The notes under the pieces were generated by a model, which saw only the letters and a program-made list of their open reading frames with translations, did no database searches and was not told where the DNA came from. Source: an uncultured Lachnospiraceae bacterium (GTDB lineage Bacteria > Bacillota > Clostridia > Lachnospirales > Lachnospiraceae). Taken from it: a stretch of DNA of 64,000 nt. Every line of letters begins with the position of its first letter. Positions within the stretch are counted from its first letter, which is position 1. A program made the translations under genes and the position numbers. Shown here piece after piece: positions 42,650-52,188 of the stretch. The stretch is taken from NCBI GenBank assembly GCA_944383765.1, contig CALWQT010000004.1, forward strand, positions 1 through 64,000, written 5' to 3'.

Positions 42650-43255
42650 ATGATGAGTAAGAAACCATTTGTGATCGGAATTACAGGAGGAGTAGGGTCG
42701 GGGAAAAGCTGTGTGCTGGAACTGATCCAGGAACTCTGCGGGGCCAGGCTTTTGATGGCAGACCAGATTGCCCATGACCTGATGGAACCAGGAAAACCAG
42801 GATATCAGGCAGTGGTCCAGGCATTGGGAACGGATTTTCTGGCGGATGACGGAACTATCGACAGGAAACGTCTGGCAGAACTGATTTTTGGAAAACGTGA
42901 AGCGAGAAAAACAGTGGATGGAATCATTCATCCCATGGTATGGAAAGAAATCTGCCATGAGATCCGGAATGCAGAGGAAGCAGTGGTGGTAGTGGAGGCT
43001 GCTCTTCCAGACGAAAAAGTTCATGACATTTATGATGAAATGTGGTATGTTTATACTTCAAGAGAAAACCGGATCAGCCGTCTGATGAAGGGACGGGGAT
43101 ACACCCGGGAAAAATGCGAAGCGATTATGGAGAGCCAGCTTCCTGATGAGGAATTCCGGAAGATGTGCCAGACAGAGATTGATAATAACGGCAGCCTGGA
43201 AGATGTGAGAAAACAGGTTGCAGAGAAACTGAAAAGCAGGGGATTGACAACATGA
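42650..43255 (+). CDS. coaE: Dephospho-CoA kinase
   Basis: The 201-residue kinase phosphorylates the 3'-hydroxyl of dephospho-CoA, the last step of CoA synthesis. The P-loop GITGGVGSGKS is at about residues 9-19, and the family motif ADQIAHDLMEPGKPGYQAV follows with its catalytic Asp; LLMADQ replaces the more usual vidAD. A lid region with SRLMKGRGYTRE is near 140. A second ATG one codon later (42653) is possible. The gene overlaps the next one by four bases (ATGA). Confidence 0.95.
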   Translation: MMSKKPFVIGITGGVGSGKSCVLELIQELCGARLLMADQIAHDLMEPGKPGYQAVVQALGTDFLADDGTIDRKRLAELIFGKREARKTVDGIIHPMVWKEICHEIRNAEEAVVVVEAALPDEKVHDIYDEMWYVYTSRENRISRLMKGRGYTREKCEAIMESQLPDEEFRKMCQTEIDNNGSLEDVRKQVAEKLKSRGLTT

Positions 43256-44049
43256 GGTTTGTGAGTATTGCCAGCGGAAGCAGTGGAAACTGTATTTATG
43301 TGGGAACAGAAAAAAGCCATATTTTGGTAGATGCTGGGATCAGCAATAAAAGGATTGAACAGGGGCTTCATGAAATTGGCGTGAAAGGGAGCGAGCTTAC
43401 TGGAATTGTGATCACCCATGAACATTCCGATCATATCAGGGGTCTGGGAGTGCTTTCCAGAAAACATGGGGTTCCCATTTATGCCACGCCGGAAACACTG
43501 GAAGAGATCAGCCGCACCTCTTCACTGGGAAAGGTGCCGGAGGAATTGTTTCATCCTATTTTCCCTGAAGTGTCGTTTACCATTGGAGATATGGAAGTTC
43601 TGCCGTTTTCCATTGACCATGATGCGGCAAACCCTGTGGCCTACCGGATTTCCCATGGGAGAAAACAGGTAGCGGTGGCTACGGATATGGGACATTATGA
43701 TCAGCGTATTATCAACTATCTTCAGGGATTGGATGCCCTTCTGCTGGAATCCAACCATGATATCCGAATGCTGGAGACCGGTCCGTATCCGTATTATCTA
43801 AAAAGGCGGATCCTGGGGGACCATGGACATCTCTCCAATGAAACGGCAGGACGGCTTTTGAATGATATCCTGCATGATAACCTGAAAGCGGTGCTTCTGG
43901 GTCATCTGAGTAAGGAGAATAATTATCCGGAGCTGGCGCTGGAAAGCGTCCGGTGTGAGATCACGCAAGGGGACACTCCCTATAAAGGGACTGATTTTTC
44001 CATTGAAGTAGCTGCCAGGGATGCCATGTCCCAGATTATTACATTGTAG
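43252..44049 (+). CDS. MBL-fold metallohydrolase, WalJ/YycJ type
   Basis: The 265-residue metallo-beta-lactamase-fold protein has the metal motif THEHSDHIRGL (about residues 55-65), ATDMGHYD and HNH-like late motifs (LLLGHLSKENNYPE). The opening VSIASGSSGNCIYVG is characteristic of YycJ/WalJ, a family linked in Bacillus to the WalRK two-component locus and in Streptococcus to coordination of division and DNA replication; the biochemical substrate is probably a nucleic acid. Here it follows coaE by a four-base overlap and has no WalRK neighbour. Confidence 0.88.
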   Translation: MRFVSIASGSSGNCIYVGTEKSHILVDAGISNKRIEQGLHEIGVKGSELTGIVITHEHSDHIRGLGVLSRKHGVPIYATPETLEEISRTSSLGKVPEELFHPIFPEVSFTIGDMEVLPFSIDHDAANPVAYRISHGRKQVAVATDMGHYDQRIINYLQGLDALLLESNHDIRMLETGPYPYYLKRRILGDHGHLSNETAGRLLNDILHDNLKAVLLGHLSKENNYPELALESVRCEITQGDTPYKGTDFSIEVAARDAMSQIITL

Positions 44050-44106
44050 CAGAAAGTTCTCGGACTTTTCATAATAAATACGAGGAGAAACAGGAGGAAA
44101 AAATCT

Positions 44107-44379
44107 ATGAGCAAAGCGATCATTACCGTGGTAGGAAAAGACACTGTGGGTATTATTGCAAGAGTCTGCACATTTCTGGCAGAAAATAAGGTAAATATCC
44201 TGGATATTTCCCAGACCATCGTGCAGGGATATTTTAATATGATGATGATAGTGGATATTTCTGCTCTGGAAGACAGATTCGGTGCTATGGCAGATGGGAT
44301 TGAAGCTCTGGGCGATGAAATCGGAGTTAAGATCAAATGCCAGAAGGAAGAAATCTTTACCAGTATGCACAGAATCTGA
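44107..44379 (+). CDS. ACT domain protein (UPF0237)
   Basis: The 90-residue protein is a single ACT domain (AIITVVGKDTVGIIARVCTF, then VNILDISQTIVQGYFNMMM), the UPF0237 family. ACT domains bind small ligands, often amino acids. The next gene encodes the UPF0210/PFL partner, a pairing widely conserved in Firmicutes and archaea, which suggests the ACT protein regulates the larger partner. GGAGGAAAAAATCT precedes the ATG. Confidence 0.92.
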   Translation: MSKAIITVVGKDTVGIIARVCTFLAENKVNILDISQTIVQGYFNMMMIVDISALEDRFGAMADGIEALGDEIGVKIKCQKEEIFTSMHRI

Positions 44380-44400
44380 GAATAGAAGGGCGGTACGGTT

Positions 44401-45765
44401 ATGCTGAATATGTTTGAAGTCATCGAGACCAATAATATGATCGAACAGGAAAAACTGGACGTAAGGACGATTACCCTGGGAATCAGTCTGTTAGACTGCT
44501 GTGATTCTGATCTCGATGCGGTGAATGAAAAAATTTATAAAAAAATAACGACTCTGGCTGGAAAACTGGTTTCCACAGGGGAGGACATCGAACGGGAATT
44601 TGGTATTCCGATTGTAAATAAAAGAATATCTGTGACTCCCATTGCCCTGGTAGGCGGAGCAGCCTGCAGGAAGCCGGAGGATTTTGTTACCATTGCCAAA
44701 ACGCTGGATAAAGCGGCACAGGAAGTAGGGGTTAATTTTATCGGCGGTTATTCAGCCCTGGTGAGTAAAGGGATGACCGAGGCAGATGAAATGCTGATCC
44801 GTTCTATTCCTCAGGCCCTGGCAGCTACAGAGCGGGTGTGCAGTTCTGTGAATGTGGGTTCCACAAAAACAGGAATCAATATGGATGCAGTGCGCCTGAT
44901 GGGTGAAATCATAAAGAAAACAGCAGAAGCCACTAAGGAGAAGGATTCGTTAGGGTGTGCAAAACTGGTGGTATTCTGTAATGCTCCTGATGATAATCCG
45001 TTTATGGCGGGAGCGTTCCATGGGGTGACGGAAGAAGATGCGGTGATCAATGTAGGAGTCAGCGGCCCCGGCGTGGTAAAAGTGGCTTTGGAAAAAGCCA
45101 GGGGACAGAATTTTGAAGTGCTTTGCGAAACCATCAAAAAAACGGCATTTAAGATTACCCGTGTGGGACAGCTGGTTGCCCAGGAAGCATCCAAAAGGCT
45201 TCAGGTGCCGTTTGGCATTATCGATCTTTCTCTGGCGCCAACTCCGGCAGTGGGAGACAGTGTAGCTGAAATTCTGGAAGAAATCGGATTGGAGCGGGTA
45301 GGGGCACCTGGAACCACAGCAGCTCTGGCTATGCTTAATGACCAGGTGAAAAAAGGCGGCGTTATGGCATCTTCCTATGTAGGCGGATTGAGCGGAGCCT
45401 TTATTCCGGTCAGTGAAGATCAGGGTATGATTGATGCGGTGACCATGGGAGCCCTGACCATTGAGAAACTGGAGGCTATGACCTGTGTCTGCTCCGTAGG
45501 TCTGGATATGATCGCGATTCCGGGAGATACGCCGGATACTACGATTGCGGGGATCATTGCGGATGAGGCAGCTATTGGCATGGTGAACCAGAAAACAACG
45601 GCAGTAAGAGTGATTCCGGTGATCGGAAAGACGGTAGGCGATACGGTGGAGTTTGGCGGTCTTCTGGGTTATGCTCCGGTCATGCCGGTAAATGCATATT
45701 CCTGCGAAAAATTTGTGACAAGAGGCGGACGGATTCCGGCGCCTATTCATAGTTTTAAGAATTAA
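44401..45765 (+). CDS. PFL family protein (UPF0210)
   Basis: The 454-residue protein belongs to UPF0210, sometimes called PFL family for a distant likeness to pyruvate formate-lyase. Characteristic segments are [10 protein letters not shown] near residue 20, [15 protein letters not shown] near 118, [21 protein letters not shown] near 276 (given here by its first 20) and [14 protein letters not shown] near 364. No glycyl radical motif is seen, so a lyase activity is doubtful. It pairs with the ACT protein just upstream. Function is not established. Confidence 0.9.
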   Translation: MLNMFEVIETNNMIEQEKLDVRTITLGISLLDCCDSDLDAVNEKIYKKITTLAGKLVSTGEDIEREFGIPIVNKRISVTPIALVGGAACRKPEDFVTIAKTLDKAAQEVGVNFIGGYSALVSKGMTEADEMLIRSIPQALAATERVCSSVNVGSTKTGINMDAVRLMGEIIKKTAEATKEKDSLGCAKLVVFCNAPDDNPFMAGAFHGVTEEDAVINVGVSGPGVVKVALEKARGQNFEVLCETIKKTAFKITRVGQLVAQEASKRLQVPFGIIDLSLAPTPAVGDSVAEILEEIGLERVGAPGTTAALAMLNDQVKKGGVMASSYVGGLSGAFIPVSEDQGMIDAVTMGALTIEKLEAMTCVCSVGLDMIAIPGDTPDTTIAGIIADEAAIGMVNQKTTAVRVIPVIGKTVGDTVEFGGLLGYAPVMPVNAYSCEKFVTRGGRIPAPIHSFKN

Positions 45766-45790
45766 GGATGAGAAGGGACGGGGATCGCAG

Positions 45791-46420
45791 ATGAGGCTGT
45801 ATCTGATACGCCATGGAAGGCAGATGAGCCGGCTGTGCAATGTGAATGTAGCTCTGGATGAAGCAGGGAGGAAGCAGGCTGCCCTGGCAGGTGAAAGGCT
45901 GAAGCATACAGGAATTGAAAAAATCTATGTCAGCGATTTGATCCGTGCCAGGCAGACAGCGGAGGAAGCAAACCGGTTCTGGCAGGTTCCTGTGGAAGTC
46001 CGGCCGGAATTGAGAGAGATTTCTTTTGGAGACCTGGAAGGTCTCTCAGATGAGGAGATTGCTGTCCGGTTTGCCGGCTTTTTGCAGGAGCAGAAGAAAA
46101 TGGACCGGGATATTCCGTATCCTGGCGGGGAATGCGGAAAAGATGTGGTAGACCGGGCTTTGCCTGTATTTCAGGAGATTGCAGAAAGCGGTCTGTCCCA
46201 GGTGGCGGTGGTCACCCATGGAGGAGTGATCCGGTGCATGACGGCTCATATGCTGGGCATGGACCTTGCACGGTGGCGGGCTCTTGGAAGCTGCCTGGAA
46301 AACTGCGGCATTACAGAGTTTTATTATTATGAGGATACGAAGAAGTTTACCGTAGAGAGGTTTAATGACTATGCTCATCTGGAGGCGTATCCCAGTCTTC
46401 TTCGCAGTAACTGGAAATGA
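45791..46420 (+). CDS. Histidine phosphatase family protein
   Basis: The 209-residue protein is a phosphoglycerate-mutase-like phosphatase. The catalytic RHG motif is in LYLIRHGRQM (residues 3-12), the second Arg in VSDLIRARQTAEEA, the Glu in LREISFGDLEG and the second His in VAVVTHGGVIRCM. Substrates in this family range from alpha-ribazole phosphate to phosphosugars and cannot be told here; cobC-like activity is possible but no cobalamin genes are nearby. Confidence 0.88.
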   Translation: MRLYLIRHGRQMSRLCNVNVALDEAGRKQAALAGERLKHTGIEKIYVSDLIRARQTAEEANRFWQVPVEVRPELREISFGDLEGLSDEEIAVRFAGFLQEQKKMDRDIPYPGGECGKDVVDRALPVFQEIAESGLSQVAVVTHGGVIRCMTAHMLGMDLARWRALGSCLENCGITEFYYYEDTKKFTVERFNDYAHLEAYPSLLRSNWK

Positions 46421-46430
46421 CGGAGGTTCT

Positions 46431-46496
46431 ATGGAAGAAAAAGACAGGAAGTTCCTGGCAGAAATGCTGGACGAGTTTTTGTATGAAGGACTGTAG
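46431..46496 (+). pseudogene. Detached N-terminal piece of the methyltransferase gene, ended by in-frame TAG
   Basis: A 21-codon ORF begins at ATG 46431 with GGAGG (46422-46426) five bases before it and ends at TAG 46494-46496. It is in the same frame as the methyltransferase that continues at 46503. Removing the TAG would give one uninterrupted protein with a normal ribosome site. The piece is acidic and helical (KFLAEMLDEFLYEGL), as expected for the start of such a protein. It may be a nonsense mutation with reinitiation, a readthrough site or a sequencing error. Confidence 0.55.
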
Positions 46497-46502
46497 CAGG
46501 CA

Positions 46503-47615
46503 GTGATCAGCAGTCCGGCAGACAAAACTGGAATCGTAAAAGTAAAGATCCGACCGGTAGTATTAAAAGGAAGCCTGATGTTTCAGGCAGAGGAAATCCG
46601 GGGAACCCAGGCATTTCACAAAAATATGGATAAACAGGAGATGTCTGCCTATCTTCAGAGACTTCTGGACGGGACTATGAAGCAGGCGGAATTGACGGCC
46701 GCCCTAGGCACAGCTCATGTTCTGGTAAGCAAAAAGGGGAAGGTGACAATAAAGGTAAAACGTCAGGCACCGGCAAAGATAGGGACTTCTCCGGAATGTT
46801 TGTCCGTTCTTTCCCATAACAGGCAGAAACAATATGTGCTGGAAGAAGGAATTCCAGTGCCGTTTCTGATAGACCTGGGGGTGATGACTGAGGAAGGGAG
46901 GATTGTCCGGTCCCGATACGATAAGTTCCGCCAGATCAACCGTTTCCTGGAGTTTATTGAAGATATTCTTCCAAAGCTGAATAAGGACAGGGAGAATGTT
47001 ATTCTGGATTTTGGCTGTGGAAAATCTTACCTTACCTTTGCCATGTACTATTATCTGAAAGAACTGAAAAGATATCCGGTGAGGATCATCGGTCTGGATC
47101 TGAAGAAAGACGTGATTACCCGATGTAACCTGCTGAGTGAACGGTATGGTTACGAAGGACTGAAATTTTATCCGGGAGATATTGCGTCTTATGAAGGGGT
47201 AGACCAGGTGGATATGGTGGTAACTCTTCATGCCTGTGATACGGCTACGGATTATGCCCTTTATAAGGCTGTAAAGTGGGGAGCAAAAGTGATCCTTTCC
47301 GTTCCCTGCTGTCAGCATGAGCTGAACCGGCAGATAAAAAATCCATTGATGGCGCCGGTATTTCAGTATGGCCTGATCAAGGAGCGTATGGCAGCTCTGT
47401 ATACCGATGCACTCAGGGCAGAACTGCTGGAAAGCCAGGGATACCGGACACAGATTCTGGAATTTATTGATATGGAGCATACTCCCAAAAATATTCTGAT
47501 CCGGGCAGTCAGACAGGGGGAGAAAAAAGATAATGAGCGGGAAATCAGGGATATTCTGGATTTTCTCCAGGCAGATCCTACTTTGTACCGGTTGTTCCAT
47601 GAGAAAAAGGCTTGA
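46503..47615 (+). CDS. Class I SAM-dependent methyltransferase (Methyltransf_32-like)
   Basis: The 370-residue product (from GTG 46503) has an N-terminal region of about 150 residues with KVKIRPVVLKGSLMFQ and a methyltransferase domain. That domain carries SAM motif I VILDFGCGKSYLTFAMYYYL (about residues 168-187), IIGLDLKKDVI and a Cys-rich SVPCCQHELNRQI near 262. It resembles the Methyltransf_32 group (METTL25-like), whose bacterial substrates are not known to me. The original start is probably ATG 46431, cut off by an in-frame TAG seven bases before this GTG. AAGGA just upstream could allow reinitiation. Confidence 0.8.
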   Translation: MISSPADKTGIVKVKIRPVVLKGSLMFQAEEIRGTQAFHKNMDKQEMSAYLQRLLDGTMKQAELTAALGTAHVLVSKKGKVTIKVKRQAPAKIGTSPECLSVLSHNRQKQYVLEEGIPVPFLIDLGVMTEEGRIVRSRYDKFRQINRFLEFIEDILPKLNKDRENVILDFGCGKSYLTFAMYYYLKELKRYPVRIIGLDLKKDVITRCNLLSERYGYEGLKFYPGDIASYEGVDQVDMVVTLHACDTATDYALYKAVKWGAKVILSVPCCQHELNRQIKNPLMAPVFQYGLIKERMAALYTDALRAELLESQGYRTQILEFIDMEHTPKNILIRAVRQGEKKDNEREIRDILDFLQADPTLYRLFHEKKA

Positions 47616-47640
47616 CTTTTCACGGGGCAGTGGTTACAAT
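47612..47640 (+). promoter_or_regulatory. Promoter for T-box pheST
   Basis: TTGACT and TACAAT are separated by 17 bases. The -35 overlaps the last four bases of the methyltransferase gene. Confidence 0.75.
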
Positions 47641-47646
47641 AAAACA

Positions 47647-47914
47647 CAGATTTCATAAAGTAAGAAAAGCTGTGAAGGCATAACAGTAAGTGCTTAGTTT
47701 CTTTCAGAGAGAGGGAATCATCGGCTGCAAGTTCCCTCAAGTTCAGCTAAAGTCACCGAATTTCCCGCCGGAGCTGCATGGCTGAAACATAGAAAGTAGG
47801 CTGTGACGTGACTGCGCGTTAAGCAGGATATGAGAGTCTGTCTGATGTTCAGGCAGGAAGCAGGGTGGTACCGCGATAACCTCGTCCCTTCAAAGAGAAG
47901 GACGAGGTTTTTTT
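47647..47914 (+). ncRNA. T-box leader (tRNA-Phe sensing) of pheST
   Basis: The leader has the stem I hallmarks AGAGAGNG-like CAGAGAGAGGGA (about 47705-47716) and a paired GGGAA/TTCCC arm. The conserved antiterminator core AGGGTGGTACCGCG (47862-47874 region) comes next, then a terminator. A likely Phe specifier codon (TTC or TTT, 47761-47764) lies in GAATTTCCCG; the choice needs folding. Uncharged tRNA-Phe pairing with specifier and T-box bulge stabilises the antiterminator and turns on pheST. Confidence 0.95.
47880..47914 (+). terminator. T-box expression-platform terminator
   Basis: A stem (CCTCGTCC-CTTC / GAAG-GACGAGG, one bulged C) is followed by seven T residues. Its 5' arm begins within the T-box antiterminator region. 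Confidence 0.93.
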
Positions 47915-47997
47915 GACGTTACAGGTTCTTTATGAACCAGGCAACCATCTGAAACAGGAATCAAAAGATCCGCAATCATAAAGAGAAGGAGAAAATT

Positions 47998-49017
47998 ATG
48001 AAAGAGCAGTTAGAAAAAATCAAAGAAGAAGCTTTAAAACAGATTGAGGCTTCTGATGCCCTGGACCGGTTAAATGAAATCCGGGTGGCCTATCTGGGAA
48101 AAAAGGGAGAACTTACTAATGTGCTGAAAAGCATGAAAAATGTAGCTCCGGAAGACAGGCCGAAAGTGGGACAGATGGTCAATGAGGTAAGGGAAATCAT
48201 TGAAACCAGGCTGGAAGAAAGCAAGAATTCCCTTGCGAAAAAGGTAAGGGAAGAGCAGATGAAAAAGGAAGTGATCGATGTTACACTTCCTGCTAAAAAA
48301 CAGAATATGGGACATAGCCACCCGAACACCATCGCTTTGGAAGAAGTGGAGCGGATTTTTATTGGTATGGGTTATGAAGTAGTGGAAGGACCGGAAGTGG
48401 AATATGACCGGTATAATTTTGAAAAATTAAATATTCCCAAAGGACATCCGGCGAGAGATGAGCAGGATACATTTTACATCAATGAAAATATCCTTTTAAG
48501 AAGCCAGACCTCTCCTGTGCAGGTTCGTACCATGGAGAAAAAGAAACTCCCGATCCGTATCATTGCTCCCGGACGGGTATTCCGTTCTGATGAAGTGGAT
48601 GCGACTCATTCTCCGTCATTCCATCAGATTGAGGGATTGGTAATAGATAAGAATATTACGTTTTCTGACCTGAAAGGAACGTTGGCGGAGTTTGCCAAGG
48701 AACTGTTTGGGGAAGATACAAAAGTAAAATTCCGTCCCCATCATTTCCCATTTACAGAACCCAGTGCTGAGGTGGACGTAAGCTGCTTTAAATGTGGCGG
48801 GAAAGGCTGCCGGTTCTGCAAAGGCTCTGGCTGGATTGAGATTTTAGGCTGCGGTATGGTTCATCCTCATGTATTGGAAATGTGCAATATTGATCCGGAA
48901 GAATATTCCGGCTTTGCATTTGGTGTAGGTTTGGAGCGTATTGCACTGTTAAAATACGAAATCGATGATATGCGGCTGCTTTATGAAAATGATATCCGTT
49001 TTTTAAAGCAGTTCTAA
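47998..49017 (+). CDS. pheS: Phenylalanine--tRNA ligase alpha subunit
   Basis: The 339-residue class II synthetase subunit has an N-terminal coiled coil (to about residue 85) that binds tRNA, then the catalytic core. The core shows [17 protein letters not shown] (motif 1 region), [14 protein letters not shown] and [15 protein letters not shown] (motif 2), and [13 protein letters not shown] (motif 3). A zinc-like Cys cluster [17 protein letters not shown] near residue 262 is common in Firmicute PheS. It forms an alpha2-beta2 enzyme with PheT. Confidence 0.97.
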   Translation: MKEQLEKIKEEALKQIEASDALDRLNEIRVAYLGKKGELTNVLKSMKNVAPEDRPKVGQMVNEVREIIETRLEESKNSLAKKVREEQMKKEVIDVTLPAKKQNMGHSHPNTIALEEVERIFIGMGYEVVEGPEVEYDRYNFEKLNIPKGHPARDEQDTFYINENILLRSQTSPVQVRTMEKKKLPIRIIAPGRVFRSDEVDATHSPSFHQIEGLVIDKNITFSDLKGTLAEFAKELFGEDTKVKFRPHHFPFTEPSAEVDVSCFKCGGKGCRFCKGSGWIEILGCGMVHPHVLEMCNIDPEEYSGFAFGVGLERIALLKYEIDDMRLLYENDIRFLKQF

Positions 49018-49042
49018 GGGAAAGGGAAAAGGAGATAAAATC

Positions 49043-51466
49043 ATGAATACAGCATTATCTTGGATCAAAGCATATGTTCCGGACCTGGACTGTACAGCCC
49101 AGGAGTACACGGATGCTATGACTCTGACAGGAACGAAAGTGGAAGGTTATGAGCGTCTGGACAAGAATCTGGAAAAAATCGTGGTAGGACAGATTGAAAA
49201 AATAGAAAAACATCCGGATGCCGATAAACTAATCATTTGTCAGGTCAATATAGGAAATGAGACAATCCAGATTGTTACAGGAGCCCCTAATGTAAAAGAA
49301 GGAGATAAAGTTCCGGTGGTACTGGATGGAGGAAAAGTGGCTGGCGGACATGACGGCGGCCCTCTTCCGGAGGATGGAATCCGGATTAAAAAAGGAAAAC
49401 TCAGAGGGGTAGAGTCCTGCGGGATGATGTGTTCCATTGAGGAATTGGGCTCTGACAGAAATATGTACCCGGATGCTCCTGAGAGCGGAATTTATATCCT
49501 TCCGGAGGATACAGAAGTGGGAGCTGATGCAGTAGAGGTTCTGGGACTTCATGATGTGGTTTTTGAATATGAGATCACGTCCAACCGTGTGGATTGTTAC
49601 AGTGTCATTGGTATTGCCAGAGAAGCGGCGGCTACGTTCCGTAAACCATTCTGCCCGCCAGTGGTAAAGGAAACCGGAAATCAGGAAGATGTACATGATT
49701 ATTTGCAGGTGGAAGTAGAAGATCAGGATCTTTGTCCCAGGTATTGTGCCAGAATGGTAAAAAATATCAAACTGGCTCCATCACCGGAATGGATGCAGAG
49801 AAGGCTGGCAGCCAGCGGCATCCGTCCCATCAATAATCTTGTAGATATTACCAATTACGTCATGGAAGAATATGGACAGCCTATGCATGCCTATGATTAT
49901 GATCTTCTGGCTGGCCATAAGATTGTGGTGAAAAGAGCGAAGGACGGAGATACCTTCCAGACTCTGGATGGTCAGGAGAGAAAACTGGACAGCCAGGTAC
50001 TGATGATCTGTGATGGAGAAAGGGAAGTGGGCATTGCCGGTATTATGGGCGGTGAAAATTCCAAGATCACCGATGATGTGAAAACCATGGTGTTTGAGAG
50101 CGCCTGCTTTGACGGTACCAATATTCGTCTTTCTGCGAAACGGGTAGGACTGCGTACAGATGCTTCCGGAAAATTTGAGAAGGGACTGGACCCGAACAAT
50201 GCGAAGGAAGCCATAGACCGCGCCTGTCAGCTGATTGAAGAACTGGGAGCCGGAGAAGTGGTGGGAGGCATCGTTGATGTGTATCCGGAAGTGAGAACAG
50301 AAAAGAGAGTTCCGTTTGATGCAGAAAAAATCAATCAGCTTCTGGGAACAGATATTCCGGAAGAGGATATGATCCGGTATTTTGAAACGCTGGAACTGAA
50401 GTATGACAGGGATAAAAAAGAAGTTGTGGTTCCCACATTCCGTCAGGATCTGGTGCGTATGGCAGACCTTGCAGAAGAAGTAGCCAGATTTTTCGGATAT
50501 GACAATATCCCTACCTCTCTTCCTTCCGGAGAGGCAACCACAGGAAAACTGTCTGAGAAACTGAGAGTGGAAGAACTGGCCAGAAAAATCGCTGAATTTG
50601 GCGGATTCAGCCAGAGTATGACCTACTCCTTTGAAAGTCCAAAGGTATTTGATAAGCTGCTGATCCCGGCAGATGATAAACTTCGTATGGCGGTACAGAT
50701 ATCCAATCCTTTGGGAGAAGATTTCAGTATTATGAGAACAGTCCCGTTAAATGGAATGCTTACCTCTCTGTCCACAAACTATAACAGGAGAAATAAAGAT
50801 GTCCGCCTGTATGAACTGGCCAATATCTATCTGCCGAAGGCACTTCCTCTTACGGAACTGCCGGATGAGAGAATGCAGATGGTATTTGGTATGTACGGAA
50901 AAGACTGCGATTTCTTTGTGATGAAAGGTGTAGTGGAAGAGTTTTTTGAAAAAGCCGGTATGAGGAAAAAAACTCACTATAATCCGGAATGCGCTCATCC
51001 TTATCTGCATCCGGGAAGAAAAGCTGATATCGTATATGACGGAACAGTGGTTGGTTATCTGGGGGAGATTCATCCGGATGTGGCAGATAATTACCGGATT
51101 GGTGAAAAAGTTTATGTAGCTGTCCTGGATATGCCTGCAGTGGAGAAGTTTGTAGATTTTGACCGTAAGTATACAGGAATTGCCAAGTATCCGGCAGTTA
51201 CCAGGGATATCAGTATGGTAGTGCCCAAGAAGATCATGGTAGGCCAGATTGAGGATGTGATCGAACAAAGAGGCGGAAAGATACTGGAAAGTTATGAGCT
51301 TTTTGACATTTATGAAGGAGCCCAGATCATGGCGGGCCATAAATCCGTAGCATATTCCATTACCTTCCGTGCAGCAGACCATACTCTGGAAGATAAAGAG
51401 GTAGGAAGTGTGATGGAGAAGATCCTTCATGGACTGAAAGAACTGGGGATTGAACTGAGAGCTTAA
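49043..51466 (+). CDS. pheT: Phenylalanine--tRNA ligase beta subunit
   Basis: The 807-residue subunit has an EMAP/Arc1-like tRNA-binding domain (about 40-155, HPDADKLIICQVNIG), the B3/B4 editing domain (about 215-390, RPINNLVDITNYVMEEYGQ), a B5 domain (about 405-475), a catalytic-like core (LYELANIYLPKALP) and a C-terminal FDX-ACB domain (about 710-807, KYPAVTRDISMVVPKKI). It hydrolyses misacylated Tyr-tRNA-Phe and binds tRNA. The gene follows pheS by 25 bases, with AAAAGGAGATAAAATC before its ATG. Confidence 0.97.
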   Translation: MNTALSWIKAYVPDLDCTAQEYTDAMTLTGTKVEGYERLDKNLEKIVVGQIEKIEKHPDADKLIICQVNIGNETIQIVTGAPNVKEGDKVPVVLDGGKVAGGHDGGPLPEDGIRIKKGKLRGVESCGMMCSIEELGSDRNMYPDAPESGIYILPEDTEVGADAVEVLGLHDVVFEYEITSNRVDCYSVIGIAREAAATFRKPFCPPVVKETGNQEDVHDYLQVEVEDQDLCPRYCARMVKNIKLAPSPEWMQRRLAASGIRPINNLVDITNYVMEEYGQPMHAYDYDLLAGHKIVVKRAKDGDTFQTLDGQERKLDSQVLMICDGEREVGIAGIMGGENSKITDDVKTMVFESACFDGTNIRLSAKRVGLRTDASGKFEKGLDPNNAKEAIDRACQLIEELGAGEVVGGIVDVYPEVRTEKRVPFDAEKINQLLGTDIPEEDMIRYFETLELKYDRDKKEVVVPTFRQDLVRMADLAEEVARFFGYDNIPTSLPSGEATTGKLSEKLRVEELARKIAEFGGFSQSMTYSFESPKVFDKLLIPADDKLRMAVQISNPLGEDFSIMRTVPLNGMLTSLSTNYNRRNKDVRLYELANIYLPKALPLTELPDERMQMVFGMYGKDCDFFVMKGVVEEFFEKAGMRKKTHYNPECAHPYLHPGRKADIVYDGTVVGYLGEIHPDVADNYRIGEKVYVAVLDMPAVEKFVDFDRKYTGIAKYPAVTRDISMVVPKKIMVGQIEDVIEQRGGKILESYELFDIYEGAQIMAGHKSVAYSITFRAADHTLEDKEVGSVMEKILHGLKELGIELRA

Positions 51467-51509
51467 GTAAAGATGGGAGAGAAATTCCCGGTGAAAGAAA
51501 AGAGAAAAT

Positions 51510-51548
51510 GCGGTGTGCGTACCTGAAAAGGACGCATGCCGTTTTTTT
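51510..51548 (+). terminator. Terminator after pheST
   Basis: A stem (GCGGTGTGCGT / ACGCATGCCGT, with G-U pairs) and a 10-base loop precede seven T residues. Confidence 0.82.
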
Positions 51549-51590
51549 GTGTTTAAAATAAAAGAAAATGGAAATCTTTCTCAAAAACTA

Positions 51591-51619
51591 TTGATATTAT
51601 CTTTTGGTTAGAATATACT
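51591..51619 (+). promoter_or_regulatory. Promoter of feoAAB
   Basis: TTGATA and TATACT are separated by 17 bases. The predicted start falls near 51626, just before the Fur-like box. Confidence 0.75.
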
Positions 51620-51633
51620 AATCAGTAGCCAAA

Positions 51634-51652
51634 GTGAATGAAAGTCATTATC
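51634..51652 (+). promoter_or_regulatory. Fur box upstream of feo operon
   Basis: The 19-base site, with GTGAATGAA and TCATTATC halves, matches the Fur consensus (GATAATGATAATCATTATC) at 15 of 19 positions. It lies about 8-26 bases downstream of the predicted transcription start, so iron-bound Fur would block transcription when iron is sufficient. Confidence 0.75.
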
Positions 51653-51672
51653 AAAAAAAGAAAGGTGGAAGT

Positions 51673-51885
51673 ATGATGCCGTTAGCATTTATGAAGCCAG
51701 GGGATTTTGGTGAGATAAAACGGGTAGGAGGCTCGGACGATATCAGGAGGTTCCTTGCAAATCTGGGATTTATAGATGGCAGCAGGGTCACTGTGATTTC
51801 TGAGATTCATGGAGACCTGATTGTGAATGTGAAAGATTCCAGAGTGGCGATCAATAGAGAAATGGCCAGACATATTATGATTTAG
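51673..51885 (+). CDS. feoA: FeoA domain protein (first copy)
   Basis: The 70-residue protein is a single SH3-like FeoA domain, with the glycine-rich FLANLGFIDGSRVTVISEIH segment followed by LIVNVKDSRVAINREMARHI. FeoA aids FeoB in ferrous iron uptake. The start at 51673 has GAAAGGTGGAAGT upstream; an extension to 51634 lies in the promoter/operator region. A second FeoA gene follows 43 bases later. Confidence 0.9.
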   Translation: MMPLAFMKPGDFGEIKRVGGSDDIRRFLANLGFIDGSRVTVISEIHGDLIVNVKDSRVAINREMARHIMI

Positions 51886-51928
51886 AGACCAGGCGTTGGT
51901 TTTGCGGGCGGAAAGGAGCAGATGAGTC

Positions 51929-52159
51929 ATGGAAAAAGCATTGCGGGATGTGGCTGTGGGAAAGACAGTAAAAGTAGCGAAGTTGACAGGTGAGGGTGCA
52001 TTTAAAAGACGTATCATGGACATGGGAATCACAAAAGGCAGTGAGATTTTTGTCAGGAAAGTAGCACCTTTAGGAGATCCGGTAGAAATCACCATACGGG
52101 GATATGAACTGTCACTGAGAAAATCAGATGCAGAAAGTATTCTGGTGGAAGAAAAATAA
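51929..52159 (+). CDS. feoA: FeoA domain protein (second copy)
   Basis: The 76-residue protein is another FeoA domain (LTGEGAFKRRIMDMGITKGS, then PLGDPVEITIRGYELSLR), closer to the general FeoA consensus than the first copy. Two tandem FeoA genes before feoB are common in Lachnospiraceae and other Firmicutes, and may have distinct contacts with FeoB. GCGGAAAGGAGCAGATGAGTC precedes the ATG, with the AAAGGAG core about 13 bases upstream. Confidence 0.92.
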   Translation: MEKALRDVAVGKTVKVAKLTGEGAFKRRIMDMGITKGSEIFVRKVAPLGDPVEITIRGYELSLRKSDAESILVEEK

Positions 52160-52188
52160 TAGATGAGTAAAATGGGAGGAAAAGCTCT

